DNA of 64,000 nucleotides, from positions 1-64,000 of the forward strand of contig NZ_STGI01000015.1 in assembly GCF_004804275.1 (NCBI RefSeq), read 5' to 3'. Within the stretch, counting starts at the first letter, position 1. Each line of letters starts with the position of its first letter. The DNA comes from Herbaspirillum sp. ST 5-3. Its GTDB lineage: Bacteria; Pseudomonadota; Gammaproteobacteria; Burkholderiales; Burkholderiaceae_D. This document shows positions 16,132-26,077 of the stretch, piece after piece. Under the pieces are notes generated by a model. The model was not told the origin of the DNA. It worked only from the letters and a program-made list of their open reading frames with translations, and ran no database searches. Made by a program: the position numbers and the translations under genes.

Positions 16132-19093
16132 TCTTGTTGTCCTCGGATATCTTGTGAATGCAGTCGAGGGAAAGATTCCATTCGCCGTCGCCAACGTAAA
16201 GCACGATGTCTTCCGGTTTTTTTGTATAGATTCGCGCGGTGTCGCCTAATTGATCAGTGCTGCCATGCGCCATGACTTCGCCGGATTTCCTGCGGAATTC
16301 GTACGGCAAGTTTGCGATTGCTTTTTTCGTTTCAGGGTCCATGCCGATAAAGTCGCTTAAGTCAATCTGCACGCTATAGCGGCGAAGATGCTCAGGCAGA
16401 GGTAAGACTGGCAAATCGATTTTTTTCTTCGCCGGCCCATCCAGCACCTTCATCCCCGCCTTGAACTCCACCTTCCCCGGCGCATGAATCTCGATGTTGC
16501 CGCCGGCGATCTTGATATATGCCCCGCCCGCCGTCAGCATCACATGTTCCTTCGCCGCGACTTCTACCTTGGCGCTGGTGCTGTCGATGCCGACATTCTT
16601 GTCCGCCGCGATCTTCACTTCGGCGCTCTGCGCCTGGACATCCACCTTGCCTTGCGCCGCGTGCAGCTTGATGCCCTTGTCGCCCTGCTCCTTGCGCGCG
16701 GCTTTGGCATCGCCGCAGGTGAACAGGCTGATGCCTTCCTTCACGGCGAGCGACAGGTTGCGGCCGATGGTCGCGCTGACGTCGGTGCCGCCCGTGATGG
16801 TGATTGCGCCGGCCGCTGCATGAACATCGGCGGGTGTGAGCAGCGCAATGCCGCCCGGTGCGCTCATGACCAGATCGGGGCGGCCGAACGCGTGGACCGT
16901 GCCCGCTCCGCCGCCGTCGGCCGTGCCGATGCCCTCTGCGGTCTGCGCGAGAGAATCAAGCGCTCGCGCAAGGACCGTTTCCGGCTGCGTGTGCCGTTCC
17001 TTGTCGAGTGTCTTGCCGGTGAAGGCATTGTGCTTTTCTGCGGTGTCGCTCAGGCTCTGTTGCAACTCGTGGGCCTGCGTCAAGTGTTGGTGTGCTTCTT
17101 TCACGTCCATCTGCGCCGAGCCGGCTTGCGGACGCTCGTCGGCTGAAATGAGCAAACCCTGGCCGGCGCGCGCAGCACCGTAGGCGGCGGTGGTGAGTTC
17201 CACGCCATGACCATGGCTTTGCTTTCGTGCGTTGTCGCGCTGTCGCTTGATGTGGCCGAGGTTGAGATGGGTGGCATGTTGCGTGGTGTGCAGGCGGGCT
17301 CCGACCTGGCCAGTGCTGTCATCGAGGATCAGCGCGTTGTGGCCGCCCTGCCCATCCTGACTGTGGCCGATCTCCTGGGTCTTGAAGCCGGACAGGATGG
17401 CGTTGTGCGCATGCTCGGCGCTGTTGCCGGCGAACCAGGCGGGAGCGTTGCCGATAGCGGGGCCGGCGCCTTGCGCGACCTGGTTGCCTTGCGCATCGTC
17501 CATGCCTTTGCCGTTGTACAGGCTGCCGATGACAACGGGTCGGTCGATGTCGCCTTCGAGGTAGTCGAGGATGACTTCTTGTCCGACGCGCGGGAGAAAG
17601 CTGCTGCCGAAGTTGGGCCCGGCGGCGGCTTCGGCCACGCGTACCCAGACGTAGGCGCCATCGTTGCCGGGCGCATTGTCGTCGCCTTGCGGATGTGGCA
17701 GACGGCTGTGACTGCGCGCGCCGCGCTGCCAGTGCATCTGCACCTTGATGCGATGGTCGCGCTCGGTAGCGATGTCCTGACCGGGCGTGCCGACGACGAT
17801 GGCGGTATGCACGCCGTGGACGGCGGGTTTCGGATGCAGCAGGGCGCCATGGCCGTCCTCGGTCAGGGTGCGCCACGGGATGTCGGCGCGCAGTGCGGTG
17901 AAGCGGTTGCTGTAGATGGCTTCTTCTTGCACTGGTGCTGATGCGGTATTGGCGAACAGGCCGTCGATGAGTGCGCGTGCGTCAGAACCGAGATTGTTGC
18001 GTCCCCGGTGCTGCACGCTGATGACGGCGAAGGTGGCGGCTGCGTCGCCCTCGCTGTGACGCGCAGCGTCGTGGATGGCGTGTTCGGCCAGGAGGAAGGT
18101 AGTGCCGGGTGCGAGGGTGCGTACGGTGCTCTGGCCGGCATACATCTTGTTGCGCGCTTCCAGCGCTTCCAGTTGCAGGCGGGCGCTGCGTTCGACGGCT
18201 TCCTGGTCGCCGAAGCGTCGAACGCCAGGATGGTCGATGCTGACCAAGCGTGGGACGTCGCCGTTGTCGTGGGCACTCTGGAATTCGGTATCGAACAGTC
18301 TGGCCTGCGTTTCATGCCAGCTGCCGAGAAGGATGGTATTGGTACCGATTCTGCGCTCGCCATGCCATGCGGTGATGCTGTCGCTGTGTTCGACGGCACT
18401 GGCGCGGTGATAACGGATGGTCGCTTGCGCATTGGCGGTGAAAGCGCCGTTGTGATCGGCGATGACGAGGGTGTGGCTGCCAAAGTGTTCGTCGTGCGTG
18501 TCGCCGATGTGTTCGAACCAGTAGAACAGGCCTTCCTCGGCAAGCAGGCGCTCGACGAAGGCGAGATCGCTTTCCTCGAATTGGCTGCAGACCTCGCGCG
18601 GTTTGTACTGGCCGGGATCGGCGAGCGCGGTACGCCATGCGGGTGCCAGCATTCCCTTGTCCTGATAGTCACTGAAGATCTCGGCGATGATGTCGAGGAC
18701 GTTCTTGCCTTGCCATACGTAGCTGTCGCGACGGTGACGCAGGAAGGCAAGCCAGGGTTCGAGCGTGAGGCGGTAGCGTGCGAAGCCGCCATCGGCGCCG
18801 AGACGCTCGAAAGCGGTGACGTGGCCGTGTATGGGGCGCAATTCGCCTGATTGCGTGAGCAGTTGCAGCAACGCGGGCTGACCAAGCAAAACAGAAAGGT
18901 CGAGATGCGCGTCGGTACACAATACGGTGATGGTAAAACACCAGGTTTCGCTCAGCGCTTCGCGGCCGTCGATGTGTTCTACCAGCAGCTTGTCGGCACC
19001 GAGCGAGGTGCACAGGCGCAGCAGGCGGGTATCCTGGGTGAATTGGGCCAGGAGCGCACGCAGAGACTGCGCGGCATGCATTGCATCGATCAT
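16124..19093 (-). CDS. vgrG: Type VI secretion tip protein VgrG with DUF2345 and C-terminal extension
   Basis: 989 aa; ATG 19093 behind AGGGAAA. Residues ~25-520 are the gp27/gp5-like spike base and OB-fold (SQFEESDLAFVERLLAEEG; DGAYVWVRVAEAAAGPNFG; FLPRVGQEVILDYLEGD; RPVVIGSLYNG). A DUF2345 helix-rich needle region runs ~640-880 with LLTPADVHAAAGAITITGG and the repetitive needle strands (KVDVQAQSAEVKIAADKNV). The last ~95 residues (from about 895, LPEHLRRYSVQIDLSDF) form an extra strand-rich domain after the needle, similar in position to transthyretin-like cargo-binding tails. No Hcp, TssB/C, ClpV or baseplate genes are in the window, so this is an orphan vgrG island relying on a T6SS elsewhere. 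GC-rich, unlike its downstream effector. Confidence 0.95.
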   Translation of the reverse strand: MIDAMHAAQSLRALLAQFTQDTRLLRLCTSLGADKLLVEHIDGREALSETWCFTITVLCTDAHLDLSVLLGQPALLQLLTQSGELRPIHGHVTAFERLGADGGFARYRLTLEPWLAFLRHRRDSYVWQGKNVLDIIAEIFSDYQDKGMLAPAWRTALADPGQYKPREVCSQFEESDLAFVERLLAEEGLFYWFEHIGDTHDEHFGSHTLVIADHNGAFTANAQATIRYHRASAVEHSDSITAWHGERRIGTNTILLGSWHETQARLFDTEFQSAHDNGDVPRLVSIDHPGVRRFGDQEAVERSARLQLEALEARNKMYAGQSTVRTLAPGTTFLLAEHAIHDAARHSEGDAAATFAVISVQHRGRNNLGSDARALIDGLFANTASAPVQEEAIYSNRFTALRADIPWRTLTEDGHGALLHPKPAVHGVHTAIVVGTPGQDIATERDHRIKVQMHWQRGARSHSRLPHPQGDDNAPGNDGAYVWVRVAEAAAGPNFGSSFLPRVGQEVILDYLEGDIDRPVVIGSLYNGKGMDDAQGNQVAQGAGPAIGNAPAWFAGNSAEHAHNAILSGFKTQEIGHSQDGQGGHNALILDDSTGQVGARLHTTQHATHLNLGHIKRQRDNARKQSHGHGVELTTAAYGAARAGQGLLISADERPQAGSAQMDVKEAHQHLTQAHELQQSLSDTAEKHNAFTGKTLDKERHTQPETVLARALDSLAQTAEGIGTADGGGAGTVHAFGRPDLVMSAPGGIALLTPADVHAAAGAITITGGTDVSATIGRNLSLAVKEGISLFTCGDAKAARKEQGDKGIKLHAAQGKVDVQAQSAEVKIAADKNVGIDSTSAKVEVAAKEHVMLTAGGAYIKIAGGNIEIHAPGKVEFKAGMKVLDGPAKKKIDLPVLPLPEHLRRYSVQIDLSDFIGMDPETKKAIANLPYEFRRKSGEVMAHGSTDQLGDTARIYTKKPEDIVLYVGDGEWNLSLDCIHKISEDNKNG

Positions 19094-19243
19094 GCTTTTC
19101 CCTGAAATCGTTATCTTTTAGTTAACGATATTTCAGCATGGAATTGCATGATTGACAATGAATTTGAGAGATGATTAACTCGTGGACGGCAAATATCATT
19201 GCGCAGGTGTATTGCCATTGCGCACAACTTCGGAGAATCCGCT

Positions 19244-19828
19244 TTGAACAAACGTGAATTCCTTGCCGCCGCCGCAGTCGGCTCGGCGACGCTTCCCTCA
19301 ATCGCGCACGCCAGGAAAGCGGCCGGGCCCTTGAACGGGCCGGCGCTGCTGACCGTGACCGGCGCAATCGGCAAAGGCAACCGCGGCGCACTCGATCCGG
19401 CGCTCGACCAGATGATGAAGAAGCAGGGGCTCAAGTTCGACAAAGCCCATGCATTCGATTTTGCGGCCATTGCCGCTCTGCCCGCTATCGAGATCAAGCC
19501 GACGCTCGAATACGATGCCAAAATCCATGCGCTGCGCGGCCCCTTGCTGACCGAGGTGATGAAAGCAACCGGCGCCGCAATTTCCGATGGCGGCAAGCTG
19601 GTGCTGAGGGCGATCGACGGCTATGCGGTGTCGATGCCGATCGCCGAAGCACGCTCGCGGCGCTTCATCGTCGCCACCCATCTCGATGGCAAGCCGATGC
19701 CGCTGGGCGGCCTCGGCCCCTTGTGGGCAGTGTATGACGCGGACCGTTTCCCCGACATGGCGGCCAAGCCTGTCAACGAGCGTTTCGGCCTGTGCCCCTG
19801 GGGGCTGTATCACATCGACGTGCAATAG
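19244..19828 (+). CDS. Exported molybdopterin-oxidoreductase-like (SUOX fold) protein, 194 aa
   Basis: A TTG start at 19244 is favoured: it follows CGGAGAA and gives a clean leader (LNKREFLAAAAVGSATLPSIAHA, with an N-terminal NKRE basic patch but no full twin-arginine). The mature part resembles the small oxidoreductase molybdopterin-binding fold used by single-domain proteins: LLTVTGAIGKGN at the start, IEIKPTLEYDAKIHALRGPLL in the middle, and GGLGPLWAVYDADRFPD near the end. The cofactor-binding Cys of true SUOX enzymes is not in its usual place; the only Cys is near the C-terminus (FGLCPWG). It may be a cofactor-free member. Convergent with the dehydrogenase gene, separated by one base. Confidence 0.65.
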   Translation: MNKREFLAAAAVGSATLPSIAHARKAAGPLNGPALLTVTGAIGKGNRGALDPALDQMMKKQGLKFDKAHAFDFAAIAALPAIEIKPTLEYDAKIHALRGPLLTEVMKATGAAISDGGKLVLRAIDGYAVSMPIAEARSRRFIVATHLDGKPMPLGGLGPLWAVYDADRFPDMAAKPVNERFGLCPWGLYHIDVQ

Positions 19829-19829
19829 A

Positions 19830-20999
19830 TCAGGGTCGCAATACGACCTTGATGCACTCGTCCTGCTTGTCGCAGAAAATCTCGTAGGCATAAGCCGCAT
19901 CGTCGAGCGCCATGCGGTGGGTGATGACCACGGCCGGATCGAAATCTCCGTTGCGGATGCGTTCCAGCAGCGGCTGCATGTAGCGCTGCACATGCGTCTG
20001 ACCGGTCTTGATCGTGAGCGAGCGGTTCATCACCGCGCCGAACGGTATCTTGTCGAGAAAACCGCCATACACACCGGGGATCGACACCACGCCGCCGTTG
20101 CGGCATGACATGAGCGCCTGGCGCAAGGCAACCGGCCGATCGGTTTGTGCGGCCATCGCCTGCTTCACGCGGTCGTACGCACCCATGATGCCCATGCCGT
20201 GCGCTTCCATGCCGACCGCGTCGATGCAGGCGTCCGGGCCGCGTCCGCCGGTCATGTCCTTCAAGGCATCGGCGATATCGACCTGTTCGTAGTTGAGCGC
20301 GATCGCTTTCGATTTGTCATAGGCCATGCGCAGCCGTTCCGGCAAGCGGTCGATGGCGATCACGCGCTCCGCGCCGAGCAGATAGGCGCTCTGGATCGCG
20401 AACTGCCCGACCGGGCCGCAACCCCAGACGGCGACCGTGCTGCCGGGCTTGATCTCGCAGGCTTCGGCCGCCATGTAGCCGGTCGGCAGGATGTCCGACA
20501 GGAACAGCACCTGTTCGTCGCTCATCCCGTCGGGGACCTTCAAGGGCCCGACATCGGCAAACGGAACGCGCACATACTCTGCCTGCCCGCCTGCGTAGCC
20601 GCCGGTGAGATGCGAATAGCCGAAAATGCCGGACGGCGAATGGCCCCACATCTTTTCCGCCATCCACGCATTCGGGTTCGAGTTTTCGCATACCGAGTAC
20701 AACTTCTCCTGGCAGAAGAAGCAATTGCCGCAGGCGATAGGAAACGGCACGACGACGCGGTCGCCGACTTTCAGGCTGTGCACCTCGTCGCCGACGTCGA
20801 CCACTTCGCCCATGAACTCATGACCGAGGATGTCGCCCTTCTCCATCGCGGGCACGAAGCCGTTGTACAGATGGAGATCGGAACCGCAGATCGCAGTTGA
20901 AGTGACCTTCACAATGGCGTCGCGCGGATTGATGATTTCCGGATCCGGCACATTGTCGACGCGCACGTCCTTCTTTCCGTACCAGCAGGTCGCTTTCAT
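19830..20999 (-). CDS. Zinc-dependent alcohol/formaldehyde dehydrogenase
   Basis: 389 aa from ATG 20999 (site GGGAGAA). Catalytic zinc ligands Cys38 (AICGSDLH), His60-Glu61 (LGHEFMGEV); structural zinc cysteines 90, 93, 96 and 104 ([15 protein letters not shown]). The NAD-binding Rossmann loop is [19 protein letters not shown]. This long-insert type resembles glutathione-independent formaldehyde dehydrogenases and related medium-chain dehydrogenases of Pseudomonas; specific substrate not determinable. Its ATG overlaps the stop of the SRPBCC gene (ATGA at 20996-20999), so the two are one translation unit. Cytoplasmic. Confidence 0.9.
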   Translation of the reverse strand: MKATCWYGKKDVRVDNVPDPEIINPRDAIVKVTSTAICGSDLHLYNGFVPAMEKGDILGHEFMGEVVDVGDEVHSLKVGDRVVVPFPIACGNCFFCQEKLYSVCENSNPNAWMAEKMWGHSPSGIFGYSHLTGGYAGGQAEYVRVPFADVGPLKVPDGMSDEQVLFLSDILPTGYMAAEACEIKPGSTVAVWGCGPVGQFAIQSAYLLGAERVIAIDRLPERLRMAYDKSKAIALNYEQVDIADALKDMTGGRGPDACIDAVGMEAHGMGIMGAYDRVKQAMAAQTDRPVALRQALMSCRNGGVVSIPGVYGGFLDKIPFGAVMNRSLTIKTGQTHVQRYMQPLLERIRNGDFDPAVVITHRMALDDAAYAYEIFCDKQDECIKVVLRP

Positions 21000-22039
21000 C
21001 CCGGTTCTCCCTTCCTGAAAAGAAGACGATTGACGACGCCACGGGTGCCGGAGGGCTGGCCGATGGTGGTCGGGATTTCGCCGGTTTCGATCAGCCATTT
21101 GAAGCGGCGCAAGTCTTCCTCGACCTGCTGCGAGGGTTCTTCGCCGAACAGCTTGGCGATCACCGCGCCCGCCTTGCCGCCCGGCGGGCTGTATTGCAGC
21201 GCGACGCGCACGATGGTGCCGCGCGCTCCGGGTGCGGGCTCGAAACGCACGCTGCCCGCATTGTCGACCTCCGAACCTTCTACCGAACGCCAGGCGAGAT
21301 AGCGGCTCGGCTCGTCGGCGGTGAGTTCCGCGTTCCATTCGATGCTGAGTCCGGCCGGCCCCTTGGCTTTCCAGTGCATGCGGTTGTCGCCGGTAATGCG
21401 CACCGACTCGACATGCTTCATGAAGCGCGGGAAGCTTTCAAAATCGTGCCAGAAGCGATAGCAGTCTTCGGGCGACCGGTTGATGATCAGACTCTTTTCG
21501 ACATGCAGGGTGGTGGGCTCAGCGGTTTCGTACGTCTGGCGCTGGCTCTGGATGCTCGACAGCACATCGAGTGCGGTGACGCCGGCGACCGCCGCTGTCG
21601 CCAGATTCAGGCGCCTGCGTTCGCCCGTCGCCCCACGGCCGGCCAGCGCCAGCAAGGCCAGATCCATGGCGTCGCCCGCCACGCGCGCCCACAACCATCC
21701 GGACTGGCGCGGGCGCGCCAGGATGCCGATACCGCTGGCAATCTCGCGCACGCCCAATGCCCGCATGGTGCGCGGACGATGGCCCACGCCCGCCGCCTGC
21801 GCGACACCACGGGGGGCGAGCAATTGCGCAACACCCAGGCCGATGCTGAACCAACCGAGCATCCTGGCGAGACGTTCGGCGCGCTCGGCATCTTCAGAGC
21901 GCTGGCGGGCATCGGCGGAAGAGGCGTAGGAAGAGGATCGGACTGGCGGGGAGAATTCGTGATACGGCTCATTCGTCTGCGGCAATTCATGCACCGCGGC
22001 ACCCGGCATGGCGGGGCTTGCTACCTGGTCCTGCATCAT
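20996..22039 (-). CDS. SRPBCC-family (cyclase/dehydrase-like) membrane protein
   Basis: 347 aa; ATG 22039 lies behind GGAGGAAAAAC. Residues ~60-150 contain hydrophobic helices ([54 protein letters not shown]) typical of DUF4267-like segments. The C-terminal ~150 residues are a START/SRPBCC lipid-cavity domain beginning [21 protein letters not shown], continuing [28 protein letters not shown]. Such fusions are common beside zinc dehydrogenases in Burkholderiales and rhizobia; activity is unknown. Translationally coupled to the downstream dehydrogenase, suggesting a shared hydrophobic substrate or stress role. Confidence 0.8.
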   Translation of the reverse strand: MMQDQVASPAMPGAAVHELPQTNEPYHEFSPPVRSSSYASSADARQRSEDAERAERLARMLGWFSIGLGVAQLLAPRGVAQAAGVGHRPRTMRALGVREIASGIGILARPRQSGWLWARVAGDAMDLALLALAGRGATGERRRLNLATAAVAGVTALDVLSSIQSQRQTYETAEPTTLHVEKSLIINRSPEDCYRFWHDFESFPRFMKHVESVRITGDNRMHWKAKGPAGLSIEWNAELTADEPSRYLAWRSVEGSEVDNAGSVRFEPAPGARGTIVRVALQYSPPGGKAGAVIAKLFGEEPSQQVEEDLRRFKWLIETGEIPTTIGQPSGTRGVVNRLLFRKGEPG

Positions 22040-22350
22040 GTTTTTCCTCCGTTGCACTCGTCACGCAGCAAGGCGCGCGACAACAATTGGCGGAGCCGGC
22101 GGCGATGCCCGGCGCGAAAACCTCAGGGGGTCAGGTTAGTCAGGGTTTTCAGCACGGGAGTTCCCGCGCCTGCGAGTGCGAGGCGGGGCGGGCGGATACG
22201 CAACAAGTGCTGGCGGAGCAGACTTTGTCGATGTATTTTAATATTGCGTACAGGAAATTCGACTGCATGCCAGGAGTCCGGAATTCCGTACACATATCAA
22301 AATTACAATCACGCGCACTCGCGCGTTGCGGGTTACGCCCCGGAGGGACT
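22040..22350. other. Divergent promoter region, no gene seen
   Basis: 311 bases between the SRPBCC gene (minus) and the chemoreceptor (plus). An open frame runs through it in the chemoreceptor frame but lacks a start with a ribosome site; an AT-rich stretch around 22225-22260 (TGTATTTTAATATTGCG) is the likeliest promoter zone. Confidence 0.45.
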
Positions 22351-23844
22351 ATGTTCAATCGCCTTGCCAAGCTGCGGATCGCTTCGTTGCTGTCGTTGAA
22401 TGTTGCCGTGATTTTCGTCGCGGTTGGAGCCATGACGGTCATCGCCGGGCTAAGCATGACTGGCGGGGCGGGCATTGCGGTGGTCGCCCTCGGAATAGCG
22501 GCGCTGGCACTGAATCTGTTCTTCGCATGGTGGATCAACCGCAGTCTGGCCCATCCGCTGCAGGAAGCCGTTACGCTGGGTCGCAGCATCTCCGCCGGCG
22601 ATCTGACGGCATCTTTCAAGGGACAGGCTACCGGCGAGGTGGCCGAGATCCTGCATGTATTCGAGGACATCAAGGACTCCCTGTCCGTCATCGTGCGCGA
22701 CGTGCGTGGCGGCTCGATCGCCATCGACACCACCGCGGGGCGGGTCAAGAACGACACGACTGCATGGTCGAGCCGGAATGAAGAGCAGGCCGTGTCGATC
22801 GAAAAAACCGCCGCCTCGATGGAGCAACTGACTTCCATCGTCAAGAACAACGCCGACAATGCGGCGCAAGCCAACCAACTGGTCGCGTCGACTTCCGATC
22901 TGGCGCTCAAGGGTGGGCATCTGGTGAAGGACGTCGTGAGCACGATGGACGCGATCAAGCAAAGCTCGCACAAGATCGTCGACATCATCAGCGTCATCGA
23001 CGGTATTGCATTTCAAACCAATATCCTGGCGCTCAATGCGGCGGTGGAGGCGGCGCGTGCCGGCGAGCAGGGACGCGGCTTTGCCGTGGTGGCCGCCGAG
23101 GTGCGCAGTCTGGCGCAACGATCGGCCGAAGCCGCCAAGGAGATCAAGCATCTGATCACCGACTCGGTGGAAAAGGTCAACTCCGGCGGGCAGCTGGTCG
23201 ATGCGGCCGGACAGACGATGGAAGAAATCGTCACCTCGGTGAAGCACGTCGCCGGCTTCATGTCGGATATCGCCAGCGCAAGTCAGGAGGAAAGCGCCGG
23301 CATCAGCCAGATCAGCGAATCGATCATCGTCTTCGACAAGACGGCGCACGAGAGCGCGGAGCTGGTGGCACAGGCGCTGACATCGGCCGTCAGCCTCAAG
23401 GACAATGCGTCAACGCTGTCTCAGTCGGTATCGCATTTCAAGATGGGATCCGAGGTCGGCAATGCGGACGAAGCGCTGGCGCTGGTCAAGAAGGCGGTCA
23501 AGTTCGCCGGCGAAAACGGGCTCGAGGGCCTGCTTGAAGATGTCAACAAGCTGAACAAGGGACATTTCATTCACAAGGACCTGTACATCGGCATTTACGA
23601 CGACAAGGGCGTTGTCAGGGCGCATGGCGCCAATCGCCATTTCCTCAACTCGGAAGCCATCAACATGCTGGACCCCGACGGCAAGCCGTTCATCCGCGAC
23701 ATGATTGCCACCGGCATGGGGAATGGCTCGGGCTGGGTGAATTACAAATTCGCCCACCCCGTGACGCAGGAGATCAAGCGCAAGTCGGTCTATGTCGAAC
23801 GAGTCGGCAACATGGTCGTGACCTGCGGCTGCTATGCTGCCTGA
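22351..23844 (+). CDS. Methyl-accepting chemotaxis protein with C-terminal Cache domain
   Basis: 497 aa from ATG 22351 (site GGAGGGA). Two membrane helices lie almost back-to-back (~12-35, ~38-60), leaving practically no periplasmic sensor. A HAMP domain follows (~60-115, [19 protein letters not shown]), then the signalling helix bundle with the hairpin tip [26 protein letters not shown] and [22 protein letters not shown]. From ~375 a single Cache domain (sCache_2 type) is appended: [42 protein letters not shown]. Predicted topology puts this sensor in the cytoplasm. The same domain occurs as a free secreted protein at 53736. No cheA/cheW adjoins. Ends head-on against speG with no gap. Confidence 0.92.
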   Translation: MFNRLAKLRIASLLSLNVAVIFVAVGAMTVIAGLSMTGGAGIAVVALGIAALALNLFFAWWINRSLAHPLQEAVTLGRSISAGDLTASFKGQATGEVAEILHVFEDIKDSLSVIVRDVRGGSIAIDTTAGRVKNDTTAWSSRNEEQAVSIEKTAASMEQLTSIVKNNADNAAQANQLVASTSDLALKGGHLVKDVVSTMDAIKQSSHKIVDIISVIDGIAFQTNILALNAAVEAARAGEQGRGFAVVAAEVRSLAQRSAEAAKEIKHLITDSVEKVNSGGQLVDAAGQTMEEIVTSVKHVAGFMSDIASASQEESAGISQISESIIVFDKTAHESAELVAQALTSAVSLKDNASTLSQSVSHFKMGSEVGNADEALALVKKAVKFAGENGLEGLLEDVNKLNKGHFIHKDLYIGIYDDKGVVRAHGANRHFLNSEAINMLDPDGKPFIRDMIATGMGNGSGWVNYKFAHPVTQEIKRKSVYVERVGNMVVTCGCYAA

Positions 23845-24387
23845 TCAGGTCCTTGGTTCCCGTGTCGCCAGGTATTTCGTCTGAAACACGCACATGCGGA
23901 TCGCATCCCGGTAGACGCCGTTCACGAAGAACTCGCCCACCAGTTCCCCTTCCGTGACGAAGCCGCATTTCTCGTAGATGTGGATCGCCGCCACGTTTTC
24001 CTTGTCGACCAGCAGATACAGCTTGTACAGGTTGAGCACGCAGAACGCATATTCCACCGCCATCTGCGTCGCCCTCATGGCATAGCCCTTGCCCTGCCAT
24101 GAGGGCGCAATGATGATCTGGAATTCGGCGCGGCGGTGGATGTAGTTGATCTCGACAAGCTCGACCAGGCCGACCAGTTCTTCCGCGTCGTTCTCGATGA
24201 TGAAGCGGCGCTCGCTCTGGTCATGGATGTGGCGATCGTAGAGCTGCACCAGTTCGACATACGCTTCGTAGGGCTCTTCGAACCAATAGCGCATGATGTT
24301 GCTGTTGTTGTTGATCGTGTGGACGAAATGCAGGTCGTTGCGCTCCAGCGGGCGGAGCTTGATATTGGGTTGCGAAATGGTAGTCAT
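23845..24387 (-). CDS. speG: Spermidine N1-acetyltransferase
   Basis: 180 aa from ATG 24387, close to E. coli SpeG (186 aa). The GNAT fold is clear: substrate part [31 protein letters not shown] in pieces matching SpeG, acidic allosteric/substrate region ([21 protein letters not shown]), acetyl-CoA loop [15 protein letters not shown], and ending [23 protein letters not shown] with catalytic-type Tyr in [10 protein letters not shown]. The enzyme acetylates spermidine or spermine to limit polyamine toxicity. A longer start at 24465 adds a non-conserved leader and is rejected. Stand-alone gene. Confidence 0.92.
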   Translation of the reverse strand: MTTISQPNIKLRPLERNDLHFVHTINNNSNIMRYWFEEPYEAYVELVQLYDRHIHDQSERRFIIENDAEELVGLVELVEINYIHRRAEFQIIIAPSWQGKGYAMRATQMAVEYAFCVLNLYKLYLLVDKENVAAIHIYEKCGFVTEGELVGEFFVNGVYRDAIRMCVFQTKYLATREPRT

Positions 24388-24595
24388 GCTGATTCCGGAT
24401 TGACGGTATAACGCGACAGGATCGGTGCATTGCGATGCGCAATGCGTCGGAACCTGTTTGAACATCGTGGCGAGCGCACCCGCCAGGATGTTCAGACGGG
24501 CTCTTGTATCCTATGCTGGGGTGTGCGGAGAAACTTGTCCAGCGGAGAACGAAATGGCGTCGCGCGAATGACACTGGCGCGCAGCGGGGCGAAGC

Positions 24596-25171
24596 TTATT
24601 CCTCGCCCTTCTTTTCCTTGCCGATGGTGGCCACCTGCTCGAAGGTTTCCCACGGGATTTCGGTCACTTCCGGTTTGGGAATATGCCGGTAATGTTCCAG
24701 GCCTTCGTTGATGTATTCGTCGGACAGCTCATCCGATTTCTTTTCACCGCCAGCCTCGGTGTTGTTCCCGCCTGCATTGTCGTTGCTGCTGCCGTTGGCG
24801 TCCGCCACGGCGACAGCCTGGACCGCGTCCTTGATCGGGAAGCGCCAGTAGATCTTGTCGAGTTCCAGGTCACATGCCTTGCGCACATGTTCGCGCACGG
24901 TCATTTCGATGATGTGCGAAAGACGGAATCGCTTCATCGGCTCCGACTCGACAACGGCGGTGAAGCCTGCCGCACTGCGGAAGCAGTCGGCCGACACTTC
25001 CACACCGGTGCGCCGGAAATAGTCAATGATGATAGCCCTGATGGCAGCGATGTCCCGTTGCTGCCGGCGCGCCTTGATTTTGTTGGCAGTTATATAAGCC
25101 AGCACAGCCAAGACGATTGCGGCCAGTAAGATGGCGAGCATCAGGATGACGGCATCAGCATTGAATGACAT
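24596..25171 (-). CDS. Hypothetical single-span membrane protein, 191 aa
   Basis: One N-terminal membrane helix (~8-30, AVILMLAILLAAIVLAVLAY) is followed by a basic stop-transfer (NKIKARRQQR), so the rest is likely cytoplasmic. The core (IRAIIIDYFRRTGVEVSADCFR; RFRLSHIIEMTVREHVRKACDLELDKIYWRFPI) looks like a conserved helical domain; a Gly/Asn-rich linker (~125-140) and an acidic Glu-rich tail follow. Not a family I recognise. Monocistronic. Confidence 0.65.
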   Translation of the reverse strand: MSFNADAVILMLAILLAAIVLAVLAYITANKIKARRQQRDIAAIRAIIIDYFRRTGVEVSADCFRSAAGFTAVVESEPMKRFRLSHIIEMTVREHVRKACDLELDKIYWRFPIKDAVQAVAVADANGSSNDNAGGNNTEAGGEKKSDELSDEYINEGLEHYRHIPKPEVTEIPWETFEQVATIGKEKKGEE

Positions 25172-25329
25172 TATTGTTTGACCTCACTGGCAGCAGCAGT
25201 TGATGGCATGGGTTTGACTCGATTCAAGATCATATCACCGCGGGCCGCAAAACGATTTGAATTCATGTCTCAAAAGCAACATTGCGCCCCGACGACCATG
25301 CCTTCAAGCTTCAAATCTGCAACGTAAGC

Positions 25330-25632
25330 TCAGTCGGACTTCGCCAGCAAGCTGAAATGCTCGACCGTGGGCGGCACCGCGAAATAGGGGCCGACGATGC
25401 CCCGCCATTCCTGGAAAGCCGGCGACTGGCGGAAATCGACGGTATGGTTTTCCAGCGTTTCCCAGAATATTGTCAGCACATAGCGTTCCGGCGACTCGAT
25501 GCCCTTGTTGATCTTGTAACCGCGAAAACCCTTGGCCTTCGAGATGACCTGGGCAAGACCGCGCTGGATGGCGTCGTCGAATTCGGCTTGTTTGCCGGGC
25601 TGGATGCGAATGTCGGCGAGTTCAAGAATCAT
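25330..25632 (-). CDS. Antibiotic biosynthesis monooxygenase (ABM)-fold protein, 100 aa
   Basis: The ATG at 25632 gives a complete dimeric alpha/beta-barrel unit: MILELADIRIQPGKQAEFDDAI, the helix GLAQVISKAKGFRGYKI, ESPERYVLTIFWETLENH, and TVDFRQSPAFQEWRGIVGPYF. This matches the ABM superfamily, whose members oxidise small aromatic compounds or act as binding proteins without cofactor. The reading frame extends upstream to 26004, but that part overlaps a decayed topoisomerase fragment and is not used. Substrate unknown; cytoplasmic. Confidence 0.85.
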   Translation of the reverse strand: MILELADIRIQPGKQAEFDDAIQRGLAQVISKAKGFRGYKINKGIESPERYVLTIFWETLENHTVDFRQSPAFQEWRGIVGPYFAVPPTVEHFSLLAKSD

Positions 25633-25718
25633 CTGTTTTCCGTCCGTTGAAGATGGTTGAAATAAAGGCACGACAGGATTATTGCATCTTCCGATGGTGT
25701 CGCGCGACTGAATATATT

Positions 25719-25999
25719 TCAGCGACGGCGTGCCTTCCGGCCCTTGACCGCAGTCCGTTTTTTTTGCGGCGGCTCCGGTCCACGTTCGAGCAGGCGCCGC
25801 TCCTGCAAGGCGTGCAGCATGCTGCCGTCGAGGTAGGAGTCGATGATCGCCGGACGCACATGACATTTGCGGCAGATGGACGGCGTGTTGCCGCGTTTGT
25901 CGGCGATCGATTCGATGGCTGCGCATGGGAATCGACCTTTTCATATTCCTGCGGCGCGAGCGCCTTGATGCGGCCCAATGCTCCGCTGTGCTTGGCCAT
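25719..25999 (-). pseudogene. Frameshifted C-terminal remnant of a type IB DNA topoisomerase
   Basis: From ATG 25999 the frame reads MAKHSGALGRIKALAPQEYE...VDSHA, then the coding sense jumps one frame near 25920 and continues AIESIADKRGNTPSICRKCH, VRPAIIDSYLDGSMLHAL, ending KGRKARRR and TGA at 25719. The second part matches the C-terminal signature of bacterial topoisomerase IB (xxLGNTPAVCRKCYIHPxVxxxYLDGxL). Two defects are visible: one base appears to be missing at the frame junction, and the residue in the place of the active-site Tyr is His (CRKCHVRP). The rest of the enzyme is absent. I did the third-frame translation by hand. Confidence 0.7.
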
Positions 26000-26077
26000 G
26001 GCAAACTCTGGCGAACAATGATTCGTGGAATTTACGTGTTCGACCGGAACAAACCGTGACCAAACGCAAATCCCTGC

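Noticed and set aside
22018-22350. N-terminal extension of the chemoreceptor frame upstream of 22351
   Set aside because: No ribosome site before it, Gln/Arg-rich composition, and the ATG at 22351 has GGAGGGA and begins the expected membrane helix.
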